Shown: positions 1 to 11,569 of the stretch, piece by piece
Position numbering within the stretch: position 1 is the first letter of the stretch
Layout: each line of letters starts with the position of its first letter
DNA from: Euwallacea fornicatus
Taxonomy: Eukaryota > Arthropoda > Insecta > Coleoptera > Curculionidae
Assembly: GCF_040115645.1 (NCBI RefSeq)
Contig: NC_089567.1
Span: 2,356,001-2,420,000 of the forward strand
Direction of reading: 5' to 3'
DNA: 64,000 nucleotides
The notes under the pieces: model-generated
Seen by the model: the letters and a program-made list of their open reading frames with translations, nothing else
The model's database searches: none
What the model was told of the DNA's origin: nothing
Made by a program: the position numbers and the translations under genes

Positions 1-819
1 TGTAAGGTACTGGAAACGTCACAATCCCCATTTCCGAATCGCTCATAATTGGTAATTTTGACCAAAATAATGTCCATTTTTTTACCATAACGTGATTGGA
101 CCATATTTTTAGTGTGAGAAGTTTTTCCTTGTCGTTTACTCTTTTTTGATGAATTATTGTAGTGAAAACTTAACAAATAAAAGTCTTGATTACGGTTCCC
201 ATCAAAGTGAGCATTCATTTTTGGAGCTTGGAAATTTTTTAAACTAAATGAACCTATTTTTCGATATTTCTCTGTAATAAAAAAGGAAATTGAAATGGTG
301 AGAAGCGAGTCGACCGTTTTGCAGCAAGCAAAAACTTTCATAAACAATACATTTTTCTCATAAAATGAAAAATGAGAAACTTTCTCTTCTTGGCAACCCC
401 TTTCGGGAACATATTGTACACGTACATGCAAGATTTACTGGTGCGTGAATTAAAAATTCACGAGATTTGTTTCTTAAAATCGGCTTTAATCCATCGCTCT
501 TCTTGACAGATTCCCACCTTTTCTCACCATAAACCGCCAAACTCTCGCCGAACACGATGAGTCACTTTACATTCGATTTTTTCAAAACAGTAACTCAAAT
601 GGGTAAAATACAAATTTAGAGATAATTTCAAATAATATTAATTAACAATTTTAACAATAATAGGAAATGCTTACACGCATGTAACTTCAGTACCGTTTAT
701 TTCGGTAACAAAGCGACTACGGACATCCTGTGTACGTTTACGTAATAATTTTTTTGCAACGTTCGCCTAAGTAATAATTCCTTAAAAAATTGGCATCTTT
801 AGAAAACATCCTGTATATA
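1..819. other. Unassigned AT-rich DNA
   Basis: I see no coding region or paired inverted repeat here. Short stretches ending in motifs such as CATCCTGT (near 725 and 805-813) resemble single ends of the TA-flanked repeats seen elsewhere in the window, but no partner end could be matched. The reading frames of about 60 codons present here have no recognisable motif. Confidence 0.4.
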
Positions 820-1350
820 CAGAGTGTCTTTTTTAATGATGTCTAGTGTTAGAATCTTCATGCCGAGTTACGAAGTCGGTTAAACGGAAACAAAATTTGG
901 CATTTTCCAAGGCTTTTACTATGCCGTAAATGGAGGTGACGGCATACTAAATGGAGCTGTAAATGGACTTTACGACATGTTATATCGCATGCAGTATTTA
1001 AAGGATGTGAAATGATATCCATATCTTGAATGCTTAATGCCATCTGAGGATAATGCGACCATAACGAGCTAAGTTGTTGATTAGATAATAGAAAGTCGAG
1101 TGTCAGGATGTAGAACGGAAGATACTAACTGAAAAATTTTTTCGTTCGAATTTTTTTTTTTTTTTAATATTTTCAATTATTAATATCCGTTCAATTTGTG
1201 GAATGAAACCTAATTTGGGACGCCATTTACGGATTGTTAAAAGTATCCAAAGTACGTAAATCTTTTTCCATTTAACCGACCTTGTACCTAACATCGAAAA
1301 TCACCGTTTCAGATACTGCAGTGGTGGACATGCCTAAATAAGACATCCTG
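820..1350. mobile_element. MITE-like element with imperfect TIRs
   Basis: A 531-bp non-coding element bounded by TA on both sides. The left end begins CAGAGTGTCTTTT and the right end, read on the other strand, begins CAGGATGTCTTAT. The similarity continues inward: GTCGGTTAAACGGAAA near 875-890 is matched in inverted orientation near 1265-1280. No transposase fragment is visible inside. It is most simply an old non-autonomous Tc1/mariner-type element. The arms are diverged, so the exact ends carry some doubt. Confidence 0.6.
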
Positions 1351-1957
1351 TAGATCGATACCAGGTTTTTAGCCATTAAAAGAATAAAGACGATAAAAAA
1401 AGTTATTTATCGACTGTAATAAACGACAAAAGTATACGTACTACTCTGCTTTTAAGCGATTACTTGATTTCCCAAGAGACTCGCAAGTTTTGCTTCCTTG
1501 TTGCCCGGACAGGGGAATGCAACCAATGTCTTATCTTGAGAATTAATATTATTTTTCGATAGGAAAATGTCGAGCGGCGTTCTTTAATGCAGAAACTTGA
1601 AGTTGCTTCATATTATCGACTTTTCTTTTAATCGAGAATTCAAAATCCTCGTTCCTCAGCAGCAGCTCCTTCAAAGGAAATTATTTCTTGCCTGTAATTA
1701 ATGACACGTTTACATAAGAAGATAGTTCTTGAAATGGTACAACATGTTGCACCTCCATCTTCCCTGCCTTATGAAACTTCCGAACATTTTAAAGCTGAAA
1801 ATCGCAATTTTCTCATTTTTACAACAATATTTGAAGAATTATTGATCTGTGGCTCTCGAATGGACTCGGTATACAATTTGCGCTACAGGGTATTCAGTAA
1901 ATCATACCGACAAAATTGTAAATGTTAGCGGTTCCACACAAAATTTTCATTTATATA
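1351..1957. other. Unassigned intergenic DNA
   Basis: No coding similarity or clear repeat was found. The 75-codon frame at 1701-1928 on the plus strand has no recognisable motif and I regard it as chance. Confidence 0.4.
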
Positions 1958-2106
1958 CAGTTGCTAGATTAATTATTCGTCCACCCATATAAAATTAAAA
2001 ATATTGTAAAAAATCCAAATTTTTAAAAATTTTATTACATAAACAAAACACATCATATAAGCCTCGAAATATACCAATACATGTTTAACAATAACTTTTA
2101 AACATA

Positions 2107-3498
2107 CAGGTTGCGCCACGAGTAACGCCTCGGAATTTCATGACAAAGCCAAGAGATTTTGTAACTGTTTCTTTTTTGAGGTGTGCACAGACTGACTAGA
2201 GCTACACTTTAAAATTATTTTCAAAGTATACAGAGTGTCCCAAACACATGCAATTGATCAAAGTTGCATTTTTTTAAATGGGATCCCCTGTATATTATAT
2301 ATAATAATTTTTGAATTCGACCATTAAAATAAAATTAAGTTTTATTAAAGTTTATGGTATCTAACTCCAGCAGTTTTTGAAATAATTCAGTTTTTGTCAA
2401 GGTGCAAGATAATTTTCAACGCCAATTTTCTTCAACTCGATGGTGCCCCGGCTCATTTTCAGCACTCGGTCAGAAGATAAAAAATTTTCAAGTAAATGGA
2501 TCGACAGGAGTGGTCCATGCAATTAACCGGCTAGATCACCTGACCTTACCCCCATAGATTATTTTTTATGGGGGTATGTAAAAAATGAATTTTATAAGAT
2601 TCCTCCTACCACGACTGATATGAAAATAAGAATTAGAAATGTTTTTACCTCTATTACGCCACAAATGCTGGAAAATGTCAGAAAATCTTTTGAAGGAAGA
2701 ATCAAAATATGCATAGAAGAAAATGGTCATCATGTAGAACACCTGATATAATTTTTTTTTAATTATACTTAGTTTTCTGCTTTTTGTTAATATTGTTAAA
2801 ATTGTAATATACAAATATACGCAAGTAAATAATTAAATTGCATGGATATCTTAGCAATTTCATATGACATAATGCTAAAATTGGAGATTTAGATATTTCT
2901 ATACAAATGTATGTTTTTTGCGAAAATGAGTAGAGCTAGGTATAGGGAATCCTAATGATATTCGATAGATAAGTAAATTTGGCATCTAACAGTAACACAA
3001 CATACCGGATGTCCCATTTAAATTAAAAAAGTTATTAACAGTTAAAAGTTGAACGAATTTGGCGCTATTTTTAGAACACCCTGTACAATTCGCCGACTTT
3101 TTGAAACTGACAGTACAAAATTTGGTCCCTTGATGGCTTCCTATTAAAATTTTGTTTTAAAAACTTAAATATGGGATGAGAGATTGGGTGTCGAAAATTA
3201 TCTTGCATCTTGACAAAAACTGAATTATTTCAAAAACTGCTAGAGTTAGATACCATAAACCTTAATACAGCTTAATTTTATTTTAATGGCTGAGTTCAAA
3301 AATTATATAATATACAGGGGATCCCATTTAAAAAAATGCAACTTTGATCAATTACATGTGTTTGAGACGCTCTGTATACTTTGAAAATAATTTTAAAATG
3401 TAGCTCTAGTTAGTCTGTGTACACCTCAAAAAAGAAACAGTTAAAAAATCTCTTGGCTTTGTCATGCAATTCCGAGGCGTTACTTATGGCCCACCCTG
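2107..3498 (+). mobile_element. Internally deleted mariner-like element with long TIRs
   Basis: A 1392-bp element with TA at 2105-2106 and 3499-3500, inserted in the left terminal repeat of a Tc1-like element. Its terminal inverted repeats are unusually long, roughly 2107-2419 and 3194-3498, ending in CAGG(G/T)TG-type tips. Between the arms lies the C-terminal part of a mariner-type transposase on the plus strand. The interior at 2990-3090 holds further short motifs ending ACACCCTGTA, perhaps remnants of still smaller repeats. This long-TIR architecture recurs at 7032, 10946, 17040, 38263 and 40340. Confidence 0.82.
2430..2751 (+). pseudogene. Mariner transposase, C-terminal remnant
   Basis: Plus-strand remnant of a mariner-type DDE transposase. 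A DGAPAHF motif (second catalytic aspartate, near 2438-2458) is followed after stops by an uninterrupted frame from about 2521 to the stop at 2749-2751. That frame contains RSPDLTPIDYFLWG, where the D after PI is the expected third catalytic residue, and ends with a conserved C-terminal helix region (ENGHHVEHLI). The N-terminal DNA-binding domain and the first aspartate are missing: the left TIR leads directly into the catalytic remnant. It cannot encode an active transposase. Confidence 0.75.
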
Positions 3499-3563
3499 TA
3501 TAATTGTAAATTGTTATAAAGTAAAAACAAGAAAGGAAAAATTATTCGTCCACTAACTTTATC

Positions 3564-4870
3564 CTATAAAATGTCATAATTTAGTATCGCGTAGGATATC
3601 CTTTTGATTTTATAATATCTTTCACTCTCAGGCATCAACTTAACCAATTTTCTGGTAACATCTCCTTCGATTTTTGCCCATTCTTCCAGATATTTGGCTT
3701 TAAGCACTTGTTTATTGGATATTTTGTGTTTCTTCACTCTTTCTTTCAATTCCGACCACAAATGCTCAATGGGATTTACATCCGGTGATTGAGGAGGAGT
3801 TTCCAATACTCTTGGTGCGTTATATAACAATCCGTGCTTTGTGTTTGGGTTCATTATCTTGTTGGAATATATAATTATCTAAAATCTCCATTTCATTTGC
3901 ATTTTCTCGTAAATTATTTTTAAGAATGTTTAAATAGACGAAGCGATCCATAATCCCGTCGATAAAATGAAGTCCACCCACTCCATGCCAGGACATACAG
4001 CCCCAGATAAGTAGAGAACCACCCCCACATTTTACTGTTGGAATGAAATTTTTAGGTTTAAAAGCTTCCCAGGGTTTTCTATTCACCAAAACTTTCTTTG
4101 ACTTTCCGAAAAGCTCAATTTTAGTCTCATCCGGAAATATAACTTTTTTCCAGAATTTAAGGTCTTTTGACGGATTCATTTTAGCAAATTCAGCACTCTT
4201 GGTCCTGTTCATCTTATTAATGAAGGGTTTTCTCCTAGCTACACGTGCCCTCAAACCATTATTTCTTAATAATTTTCTTATGGTAGTCTGTCAGTTTGAT
4301 ATCTTCAGGTTTCTTTATAGAGAGGAGTTAGTAAATCTTTGTTGATTTTGTAATTTCATGAACTGTAGAGAGTTTATATTTTAAAATTTACATAAAAGTT
4401 ACTGGATATTTTGACTACATGTGGAGGAATTAATGTTAAAAATTGTAGTTACAAGTCCGTGTATTCTTCTGTAGATCTTACGGCTTCAAACTCTTCTCTA
4501 GAATGTATATCTTGATTTCCCTGTAAAGTTGGCATTTAAAGGCTATAGACGATTATGGTAGTGACATGTGCAACTCGTCCATAATCTGTTGCAACACTTT
4601 TTGCCAAATCTGTTGCCGTAATATTTGGATTGATTGTCACTTTTCTTATAATTTTTCTCCTTTCATACGTTCGGTGAAGGCACATTTTCTTCCTTCTCCT
4701 GGCAATGTTTCAGTTGTTTTTGTCGTTTTATTTTTTTTTATAATAGACTGGATCGTTGGCCCACTTCTTCCAACAATTTTGGCAATTGCACGTTGTGATT
4801 TTCTTTCGTTATTCAATTTTACAATCAATGCGCTAACTCGAGGCGGAACTTCCGAAGATTTGCGACCCAT
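3564..4870 (-). pseudogene. Tc1-like transposase (DD34E), frameshifted
   Basis: Minus-strand transposase of the Tc1-like element. Translation can start at the ATG at 4870 (MGRKSSEVPP), giving an N-terminal helix-turn-helix with the typical SQRAIAKIVGRS recognition segment. A second DNA-binding segment follows in another frame (about 4640-4560). The catalytic core at 4254-3820 carries FPDETK (first D), the CGGGSLLIWGCMS block and FQQDNEPKHK (second D). After a frame change at about 3840, NPIEHLW supplies the third acidic residue (E). The full span is close to the usual 340 residues. At least three reading-frame breaks make it a pseudogene. Confidence 0.87.
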
Positions 4871-5215
4871 TTTTGGAACTAACTTGCTTTCTATGCACAA
4901 GAATACTACTCAAATGTCAGAAATACAATTTTCAGTTTATGTATAAGGCATTTACAAAAAAATAAATAAATAAGTAACAAATATTTTTGGGTTTGATTCT
5001 AAGTGGACGAATAATTTCGCTTCGCATTAAAACCATTTTAGGCATTATTATTGTCCAAGAAATTTTAGTAAATATTAATATTTACTGCTAATTAGCTGAT
5101 AACATAATAATTCAATAGAGGATAGGTTTAATTCATATTAAACGTGGCATTTGGCTTTGTTATCTTGGATTCTTTTAAAATTGTCCTAGTGGACGAATAA
5201 TTGATCTCGCACCTG

Positions 5216-7031
5216 TATATGACAGGAAAAACACTTTAAAAATATTTTTCTTATTATCGCCTTTCCGAATTTAGTTGAAATCAGTAATGCCATTTTAGGA
5301 AGACAAAAGCTATTTTTGGATATAGCCTTATTACCCGTGCGATTTTTGCTATATTAAGGCTGTTCAAGACCCTATTCGAGCAAATACCCCTGAAAAATGG
5401 AAATTTTCGGTTTTTAGTGCGCTGTAAAGTGAAGACTGTTCACATTAGAACAACATGACTTACGCTTCCATTTTTAGTGACTTATCAAATGGAGATATTT
5501 TCAAAATCAAAATTATAATAATGATAAATTTTAGGTGTTTGATTATACAAACTAAATTAGTAACGTGCAAAATCACCTCGTTCTAAAATAAAAGATGAAT
5601 CACTTCCTCTTAGAGACCTCTAAAGTGAAAAATTAGAATGTTCGAGGCTATATGCTCGAAAAAGCTGCAATTCTATCCGTGGCCTAATATACAATGAACC
5701 ATCATAGTTTTTAAGAAAATAATAATAATAATAAAAAAAACATTGGTACAGTTTGCACAATGACTCGAGACATTCGTAAAATGTTCGACATTCCTATCGG
5801 TTCTCCATACTTTTTTCTCTGTATCTTTAATGTTCTACTGAGTGATTCGTTCTACTGAATGAACAGTATCATTTTTAATATATGACGCAACTTGGTTTTT
5901 AATATTAAATGAATTTAAATCAAATTAGCCTAATTTGCTGACAACCTGACAACCCGCGAATGCTAAAGAAAACGCTTCGATTTAATCTCGATCATGAGTG
6001 AATTTCAATTCCAATTCGGCGGCTTAAGTAATGGCTTAACTGTCTTGGATTATTATACAAACTGTAGAGGCTATGTGCCCCAAGATGGAATTAACTTTCA
6101 TTCTATAATTTATGTCTGTCACATGTAGATTTATATAAAGCCATCGGTGTTAAATGCTTACACTGTTTATGTTATAAATATAAATTACACGCAAAAGGGT
6201 TAACATTGCAATATTTCAAGTGATCCTTAACATAAAATAAATGCCTACTCTGGGCACAAATAATCCACGTACAGACCTAGATACAATCGGTGAAAACACT
6301 CGGTCGATTGTATCGTTTCTTTCAGAGAAAAAATAGTGAGGCCGATTGTAATCTGGGGATTTACATAGAACATACATGTATCATGTCTACACCAGAAGTA
6401 CTTTAGCAACATAAAAATGATATCATATGTGATGCTTAACGATGTTATTATGTGAGGATGTTTGTGTTCCACATTACATAATTCTGAAGCATGAAAGGGC
6501 GAAAAAGCCTTTGGTGGAAAAAATTATTTTTCATCGATTGATAAAAAAGTGACTGTTTGATTATATGAAATGGGCACTGAAGTATCGCTTCACAGCCTGC
6601 AAAATTGGGTAGCTTTTTCGTTTCAACAAAAACAGATCAGTCGGCACCGATCGAGGAGAAAATTATATATTTCACAAAGGCGGAAACGTAAATTTACTGT
6701 TTTAGCTTACATTATTCATGAACATAACGGCAAGAGTAAATATATTATTTAAGATGGAAACGATTTTCGTTCTTTGTACCGTCGACATTTTCAATATTTT
6801 AGTCATTTTTTACTGACATATTATAAGATTTATTCACAACTCTATCTTGACAAAGTATTCCTTAAACTAAAACCGATGTATTTTACATTTAAAATCGTAA
6901 ATAAGCAACTCGACGATTCCTTTAAAAAATGCCGGCCGATATTGATCTTGTTTTGCTAGAAATTGCCCGACGCAATGCAAGAAAAGTACTCTCGGCCGAC
7001 AATGTTTCCACCGATTAAATCCAGATCTATA
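5216..7031. other. Unassigned DNA
   Basis: No recognisable gene or element. A short AAT-rich run lies near 5718-5735. Frames of 60-75 codons at 6245-6472, 6570-6752 and 6774-6959 lack recognisable motifs and are treated as chance. Confidence 0.4.
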
Positions 7032-7654
7032 CAGGGTGAGTCGGGAGGATCGTGCCCAACTTCAGGAGCGTGTTGTACATGAAAAATAAATGTAAAAAAC
7101 TCAAATGTTGTTATCCGATTTTCGTTTGTTTACAAGTTATAGCGTAAATAAAATTAAAACATAAAATTTAAAAAATTTATAAATTTCATAAGAAATTCCA
7201 TAAATTAACGTTTGGATATCGTAGTAAATGTTCAAAAATATTGCCATTAACTTCTAAACATTTTCGGCTTCGTCTATGAAGAGCATTCGTTGCGCTCCTG
7301 ATTGTTTCATATTTTTCTTTAATAGGAGCTGCAGCATTTCTAATGCGTTGAATTAGTGCATCTTGAGTGTCCACTTTTACTCTGGACACTTCAGTTTTAA
7401 ACCAACCCCACAAACAATAGTCTAGTGGTGTCAGGTCTGGAGACCTTGGAGGCCAACTAATAGGGCCACCACGACCAATCCAACGTCCAGGAAACGTTTC
7501 GTCTAAATGTTGCTTAACCTTTAAATTTTAATTTTATTTACGTTATAACTTGTAAAAAAACGAAAATCGGATAACAACATTTGAGTTTTTTTACATTTAT
7601 TTTTCATGTACAACACGCTCCTGAAGTTTGGCACGATCCTCCCGACTCACCCTG
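7032..7654 (-). mobile_element. Deleted mariner with ~130-bp TIRs (copy 1)
   Basis: A 623-bp element flanked by TA (7030-7031, 7655-7656), with ends reading CAGGGTGAGTCGGGAGGATC in inverted orientation. The terminal inverted repeats run roughly 7032-7160 and 7527-7654 and are nearly identical. The interior is only the C-terminal third of a mariner transposase. A sister copy of almost the same length and with the same internal junction is at 10946-11569, so this deletion derivative has itself been mobilised. Confidence 0.9.
7186..7515 (-). pseudogene. Mariner transposase C-terminal domain, frame intact
   Basis: Read on the minus strand from about 7515, the frame is open to the stop at 7186 and covers about 110 residues. 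It begins at a segment like HLDETFPGRWIGRGGP, continues through PRSPDLTPLDYCLWG (third catalytic aspartate) and ends with a helix-rich tail (RSRKCLEVNGNIFEHLLRYP). The N-terminal DNA-binding domain and the first two catalytic aspartates are absent, so it cannot be a transposase alone. Its intact frame contrasts with the sister copy, which has one stop. Confidence 0.78.
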
Positions 7655-9826
7655 TATATGGCTTACAAAAGAATGGTAAGTACTGCAATTTTCCGATAAC
7701 CTCCTAATCCGATAGTGCGGTAATGCGGCTTATCAGCAATATTGCAGTATACGGCACTGCAATATTCAGTTTACCGGTAGCAAATCAGTACTACGCGACA
7801 CAGGGTAAACAGATCTATCCACAAACCACGAAATAACTGTAAATAACGGTGCAGTATGATAAAACAAAAATATTTGTCTATTAGTGCTCCAGATATTATA
7901 ATATGTGGGGGCTTCGACAGATTAATCCGAATCCGATTACAGGGGAATTGGAAAGTAATTTCGGGCAGCTTTTAGGGTGTTGTACGACGAGTTCTCACTG
8001 AAGAGGGGAGAGCTTTTCAGTATGCATGAGCTTAAAATTTCAGCATTATTTGAAATTTGCCGTTACTTTTGCAAATAAATCAATGGCAACAGATATTGCT
8101 CTAAAATCAGAAGGTGAAAAGCATCTTTGTCTAACGTAATCGGTCCACTCGCCACTGCTTCCAGAATGTGATAAATGCGAAATTAAAAAAACGTTTAAGT
8201 CTGGAACACAGTTCGAAAATTGTAACAAAGTGCTGCAAATTCTATGGAAAATACGGTAATTTTTTAGTACACCCGCAAATGCCAGAATTTTGGACATACG
8301 TGAATTGTATTAAGTCGCTTCACCGACCTTTATGTATTGAGCAAAATTCTCAGACTTCCTCTATTGGTTAGTTTCCCATAATCCATAGGTGCAGTTCGCC
8401 ACCCAGTGCTTTTGTACGAGGTCTCTTAAATACGAACTATTGCTCAAATTATTGTCATTTCAGAAGAAATAAAAACTTTGAAGCCCTGTATTTTGAATAC
8501 CGTCAACGTTTGGACTAAGGCAAATTAGATTAAATCTTCAAATAGCTACCTCACGAATCTGTGGTAATAGACTTTTGACGGACCATTTAGAGATACCCTG
8601 TATACTCATTGGCCTTAACAGCGCACGCCTTACTTAATACTTCCTCGCAAACAAAAAAGTGTGAAATTTTAAACTAAATATCTTTTTTCTCAAGTTTTTA
8701 CCTACTATGTATGTCTAGATTCTCAAACTCGTCGCTTTTTGGGGGTTAACGCGATGGGGCTGATATTTATGGCTGATGTCATTCGAAGTGTTCACCGACC
8801 GGAACTCTACTTCGGAACGGGTCCCTTGGGACCGGGTGGCAGACAAAACACTACATTAGTGTTAAGTGCTGGCTTGCTGTGTTTTTCTGTAATCGAGTAG
8901 AGAGTAATTTCATTCGGCCTGAGCAACTAATTTAATTCAAAACAGACGACTATTAATGTGTGCGCATTTTCTCTATGTTTCGGGCCGCCGTCTTGTATTT
9001 TGGTCGTTTTTACGGTCGGACTATTTTAGGGATTGATGCACTGATCGAGTCGAAAGGTATGACAAGTATCGTTCATCAAAATTCCCCTTGTCCCGCTGGA
9101 GTTTGGAGGCCTTGCAGGCCTATAAATATCAATTTTCCCGGGCTGAAGTCGGGCTGGCGGAAGTTTGACGCACGATATTTCTTTCTTTAATCCAAAGAAA
9201 ATGACAGAAATTACTTGATTAACTCGAAAACGAGGCCGAGCAAATTAATTGGGAATTTAATTCGATGGTTGCGACCACGCTGCGCAGGAATGCGGCGCAC
9301 CACACTCGGAATGCTGATTGCGGTGCTACCATAAGGCATAGGCCTGGAAATTGATATTGACCATAAGAAGACCTCGGTCATTAGGTTTTATGGATATAAA
9401 CTAATGCACGATTTAAGCTACATCAACGTAAGCAAAAACGTATTGCTGTCCAATAAAATTTATACCTGATTATTTGCCTTATGTGTCTCAATTCTTCCCG
9501 ACAGGCGGTTTTTTCGCCCAACGGATATGCCAGCGAAATAAATTAATGTCGTACCGTTTAAAATCGCTTTATAAATAATTAACGATGTATAGGCGTGTAT
9601 TCGTATACCAGTACATAAAACACGAGGTGAAAGATAAAATGCTCAGATAAATTAATACGTGCAGGTTGCCGAAGTCAATAATTGTGGCCGAACTCGTCTA
9701 GAATAAAATGACGAGATGGTGGAATAGAGTTTACAACTTGATCATCCAGTACTTAAAGAGGTTAATGAATTGGTTAATCCTGTGGGTTTCGATTTTCCTC
9801 TGACAATGACGAAAGATGATAATACA
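7655..9826. other. Unassigned intergenic DNA
   Basis: No recognisable gene. An unpaired repeat-like end (GATACCCTGTATAC) sits near 8593-8606. Locally higher GC occurs at about 8740-8840 and 9090-9160, without a coding frame I can support. The overlapping frames at 8046-8297 and 8168-8371 show no known motif. Confidence 0.4.
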
Positions 9827-10147
9827 CAGTCGGTGTAAAAAGTATTCGTGCAGTTAACCACAATTTAATAAGCTTTGTGAATAAAGAAAATTTTTGCAAC
9901 ATTAATACCATGTAGGATTGCCTTTTGATTTTGTAATCGCTTCAAGCCGTCGTGGCATAGAATTAACCAAGTTGGATGTTACAGAAGGTGGTATTTCGTT
10001 CCATTCCTCAAGAAGAGCATGTTTTAAACTTTCCTTAGACGTAACATGATGATCGCGTACTTTTCTCTCCAGATAATCCCATAAATGTTCAATGGGATCA
10101 ATGTCTGGAGGTTGCGGTGGCGTTCTCAAGTATTTCGGCACATTATA

Positions 10148-10882
10148 CTGGGTGTCCCACAAGTGTTTCATTATATTTCAGTGGGTAATAGTACATTAAA
10201 AAATAATATGACTCCCAATATAAACCATATTCCAATAATGCTTCATTAAGAAGATACAGGGTGTTAAACTTTACTTAAAAAATCTAACATTTTTTGATAT
10301 ATTCAAAACCGTTTGAGATATGTAAGTGAAATTTGGCATGTTTAGTCATAACGACGCATATCATAATACGTCAAATACTTGAGAGTAGCTATCTGGATTT
10401 AAGTCAATCGTTATTATTAGTCAAACTTGCGGATATGCATACTATTTGCGCATGTAGACGGTATTCAATTTTTTACTGGCAAACGATGCGTCGGACGAAA
10501 AAGAGTCAAGTGAGCATTTTTCTTCTAAATGAAATTAAACTTCTAAAAATAATTTTTATTTTGATAAAAAGCAGTGGCGCACCATATTTTTCTTTAAAAA
10601 TGTGCTGAGAGGTGTCCGTACGCACGTCACTGGTGAAACGAAAAATAGCCCTTCTGCATAAATAAATGCGTCTACATTAACTCTCAAAACATGCCAAATT
10701 TCACTTACATATCTCAAACGGTTTTGAATATATCAATAAAAGTTAGATTTTTTAAGTAAAGTTTAACACCCTGTATCTTCTTAATGAAGCATTATTGGAA
10801 TATGGTTTATATAGGGAGTCATATTATTTTTCAATGTACTATTACCCACTGAAATATAATGAAACACTTGCGGGACACCCTG
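10148..10882. mobile_element. Long-TIR non-autonomous element nested in Tc1
   Basis: A 735-bp element with TA on both sides (10146-10147, 10883-10884) and tips C(A/T)GGGTGTCCC. The terminal inverted repeats extend for nearly 200 bp: roughly 10148-10347 and 10687-10882. The central 340 bp has no transposase similarity; the 91-codon frame across 10333-10608 has no recognisable motif. It is probably a mariner-type MITE. Its insertion separates the second and third catalytic parts of the host transposase. Confidence 0.85.
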
Positions 10883-10945
10883 TATAAAATCCATTGTCTG
10901 GTATTATATGCTAAATGTTTGGGGTCATTGTCCTGCATAAATATA

Positions 10946-11569
10946 CAGGGTGAGTCGGGAGGATCGTGCCAAACTTCAGCAGCGTGTTGTACATGAAAAA
11001 TAAATGTAAAAAAACTTAAATGTTGTTATCCGATTTTCGTTTGTTTACAAGTTATAGCGTAAATAAAAGTAAAACATAAAATTTAAAAAAATTATAAATT
11101 TCATAAGAAATTCCATAAATTAACGTTTGGATATCATAGTAAATGTTCAAAAATATTGCCATTAACTTCTAAACATTTTCGGCTTCGTCTATGAAGAGCA
11201 TTCGTTGCGCTCCTGATTGTTTCATGTCTTTCTTTAATAGGAGCTGCAGCATTTCTAATGCGTTGAATTAGTGCATCTTGAGTGTCCACTTTTACTCTGG
11301 ACACTTCAGTTTTAAACCAACCCCACAAACAATAGTCTAGTGGTGTCAGGTCTGGAGACCTTGGAGGCCAACTAATAGGGCCACCACGACCAATCCAACG
11401 CCCAGGAAACGTTTCGTCTAAATGTTGCTTAACCTTTATGTTTTAATTTTATTTACGCTATAACTTGTAAACAAACGAAAATGGGATAACAACATTTGAG
11501 TTTTTTTACATTTATTTTTCATGTACAACGCGCTCCTGAAGTTTGGCACGATCCTCCCGACTCACCCTG
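10946..11569 (-). mobile_element. Deleted mariner with ~130-bp TIRs (copy 2)
   Basis: A 624-bp sister of the element at 7032-7654, flanked by TA (10944-10945, 11570-11571), with the same CAGGGTGAGTCGGG tips and the same internal deletion. It lies inside the Tc1-like transposase gene at 9902-12290, only about 60 bp from the neighbouring nested element, so it arrived after that gene was in place. Confidence 0.9.
11110..11430 (-). pseudogene. Mariner transposase C-terminal domain with one stop
   Basis: Minus-strand counterpart of the remnant in the copy at 7032. It keeps PDLTPLDYCLWG (third catalytic D), but one arginine codon CGA of the sister copy is TGA here, at about 11131-11133. This truncates the final residues after the NIFEHLL segment. 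A C-to-T change in a CpG context would explain it. Otherwise the two remnants differ at only a few residues (for example EKYE versus ERHE). Confidence 0.75.

Larger units (their letters stand above)
1958..5215 (-). mobile_element. Tc1-like element with IR/DR termini, interrupted
   Basis: A Tc1-like transposon flanked by TA (1956-1957 and 5216-5217). Its ends match in inverted orientation (left CAGTTGCTAGAT, right read outward-in CAGGTGCGAGAT). The motif ATTATTCGTCCAC occurs twice at each end: 1972-1984 and 3541-3553 on the left, and inverted at 5003-5015 and 5189-5201 on the right. This is the inverted-repeat/direct-repeat arrangement known from Minos and Sleeping Beauty type Tc1 elements. 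The left pair is pushed apart by a mariner insertion at 2107-3498. With that removed the element is about 1.86 kb and the left and right spacings become similar (about 175 and 188 bp). Confidence 0.88.
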
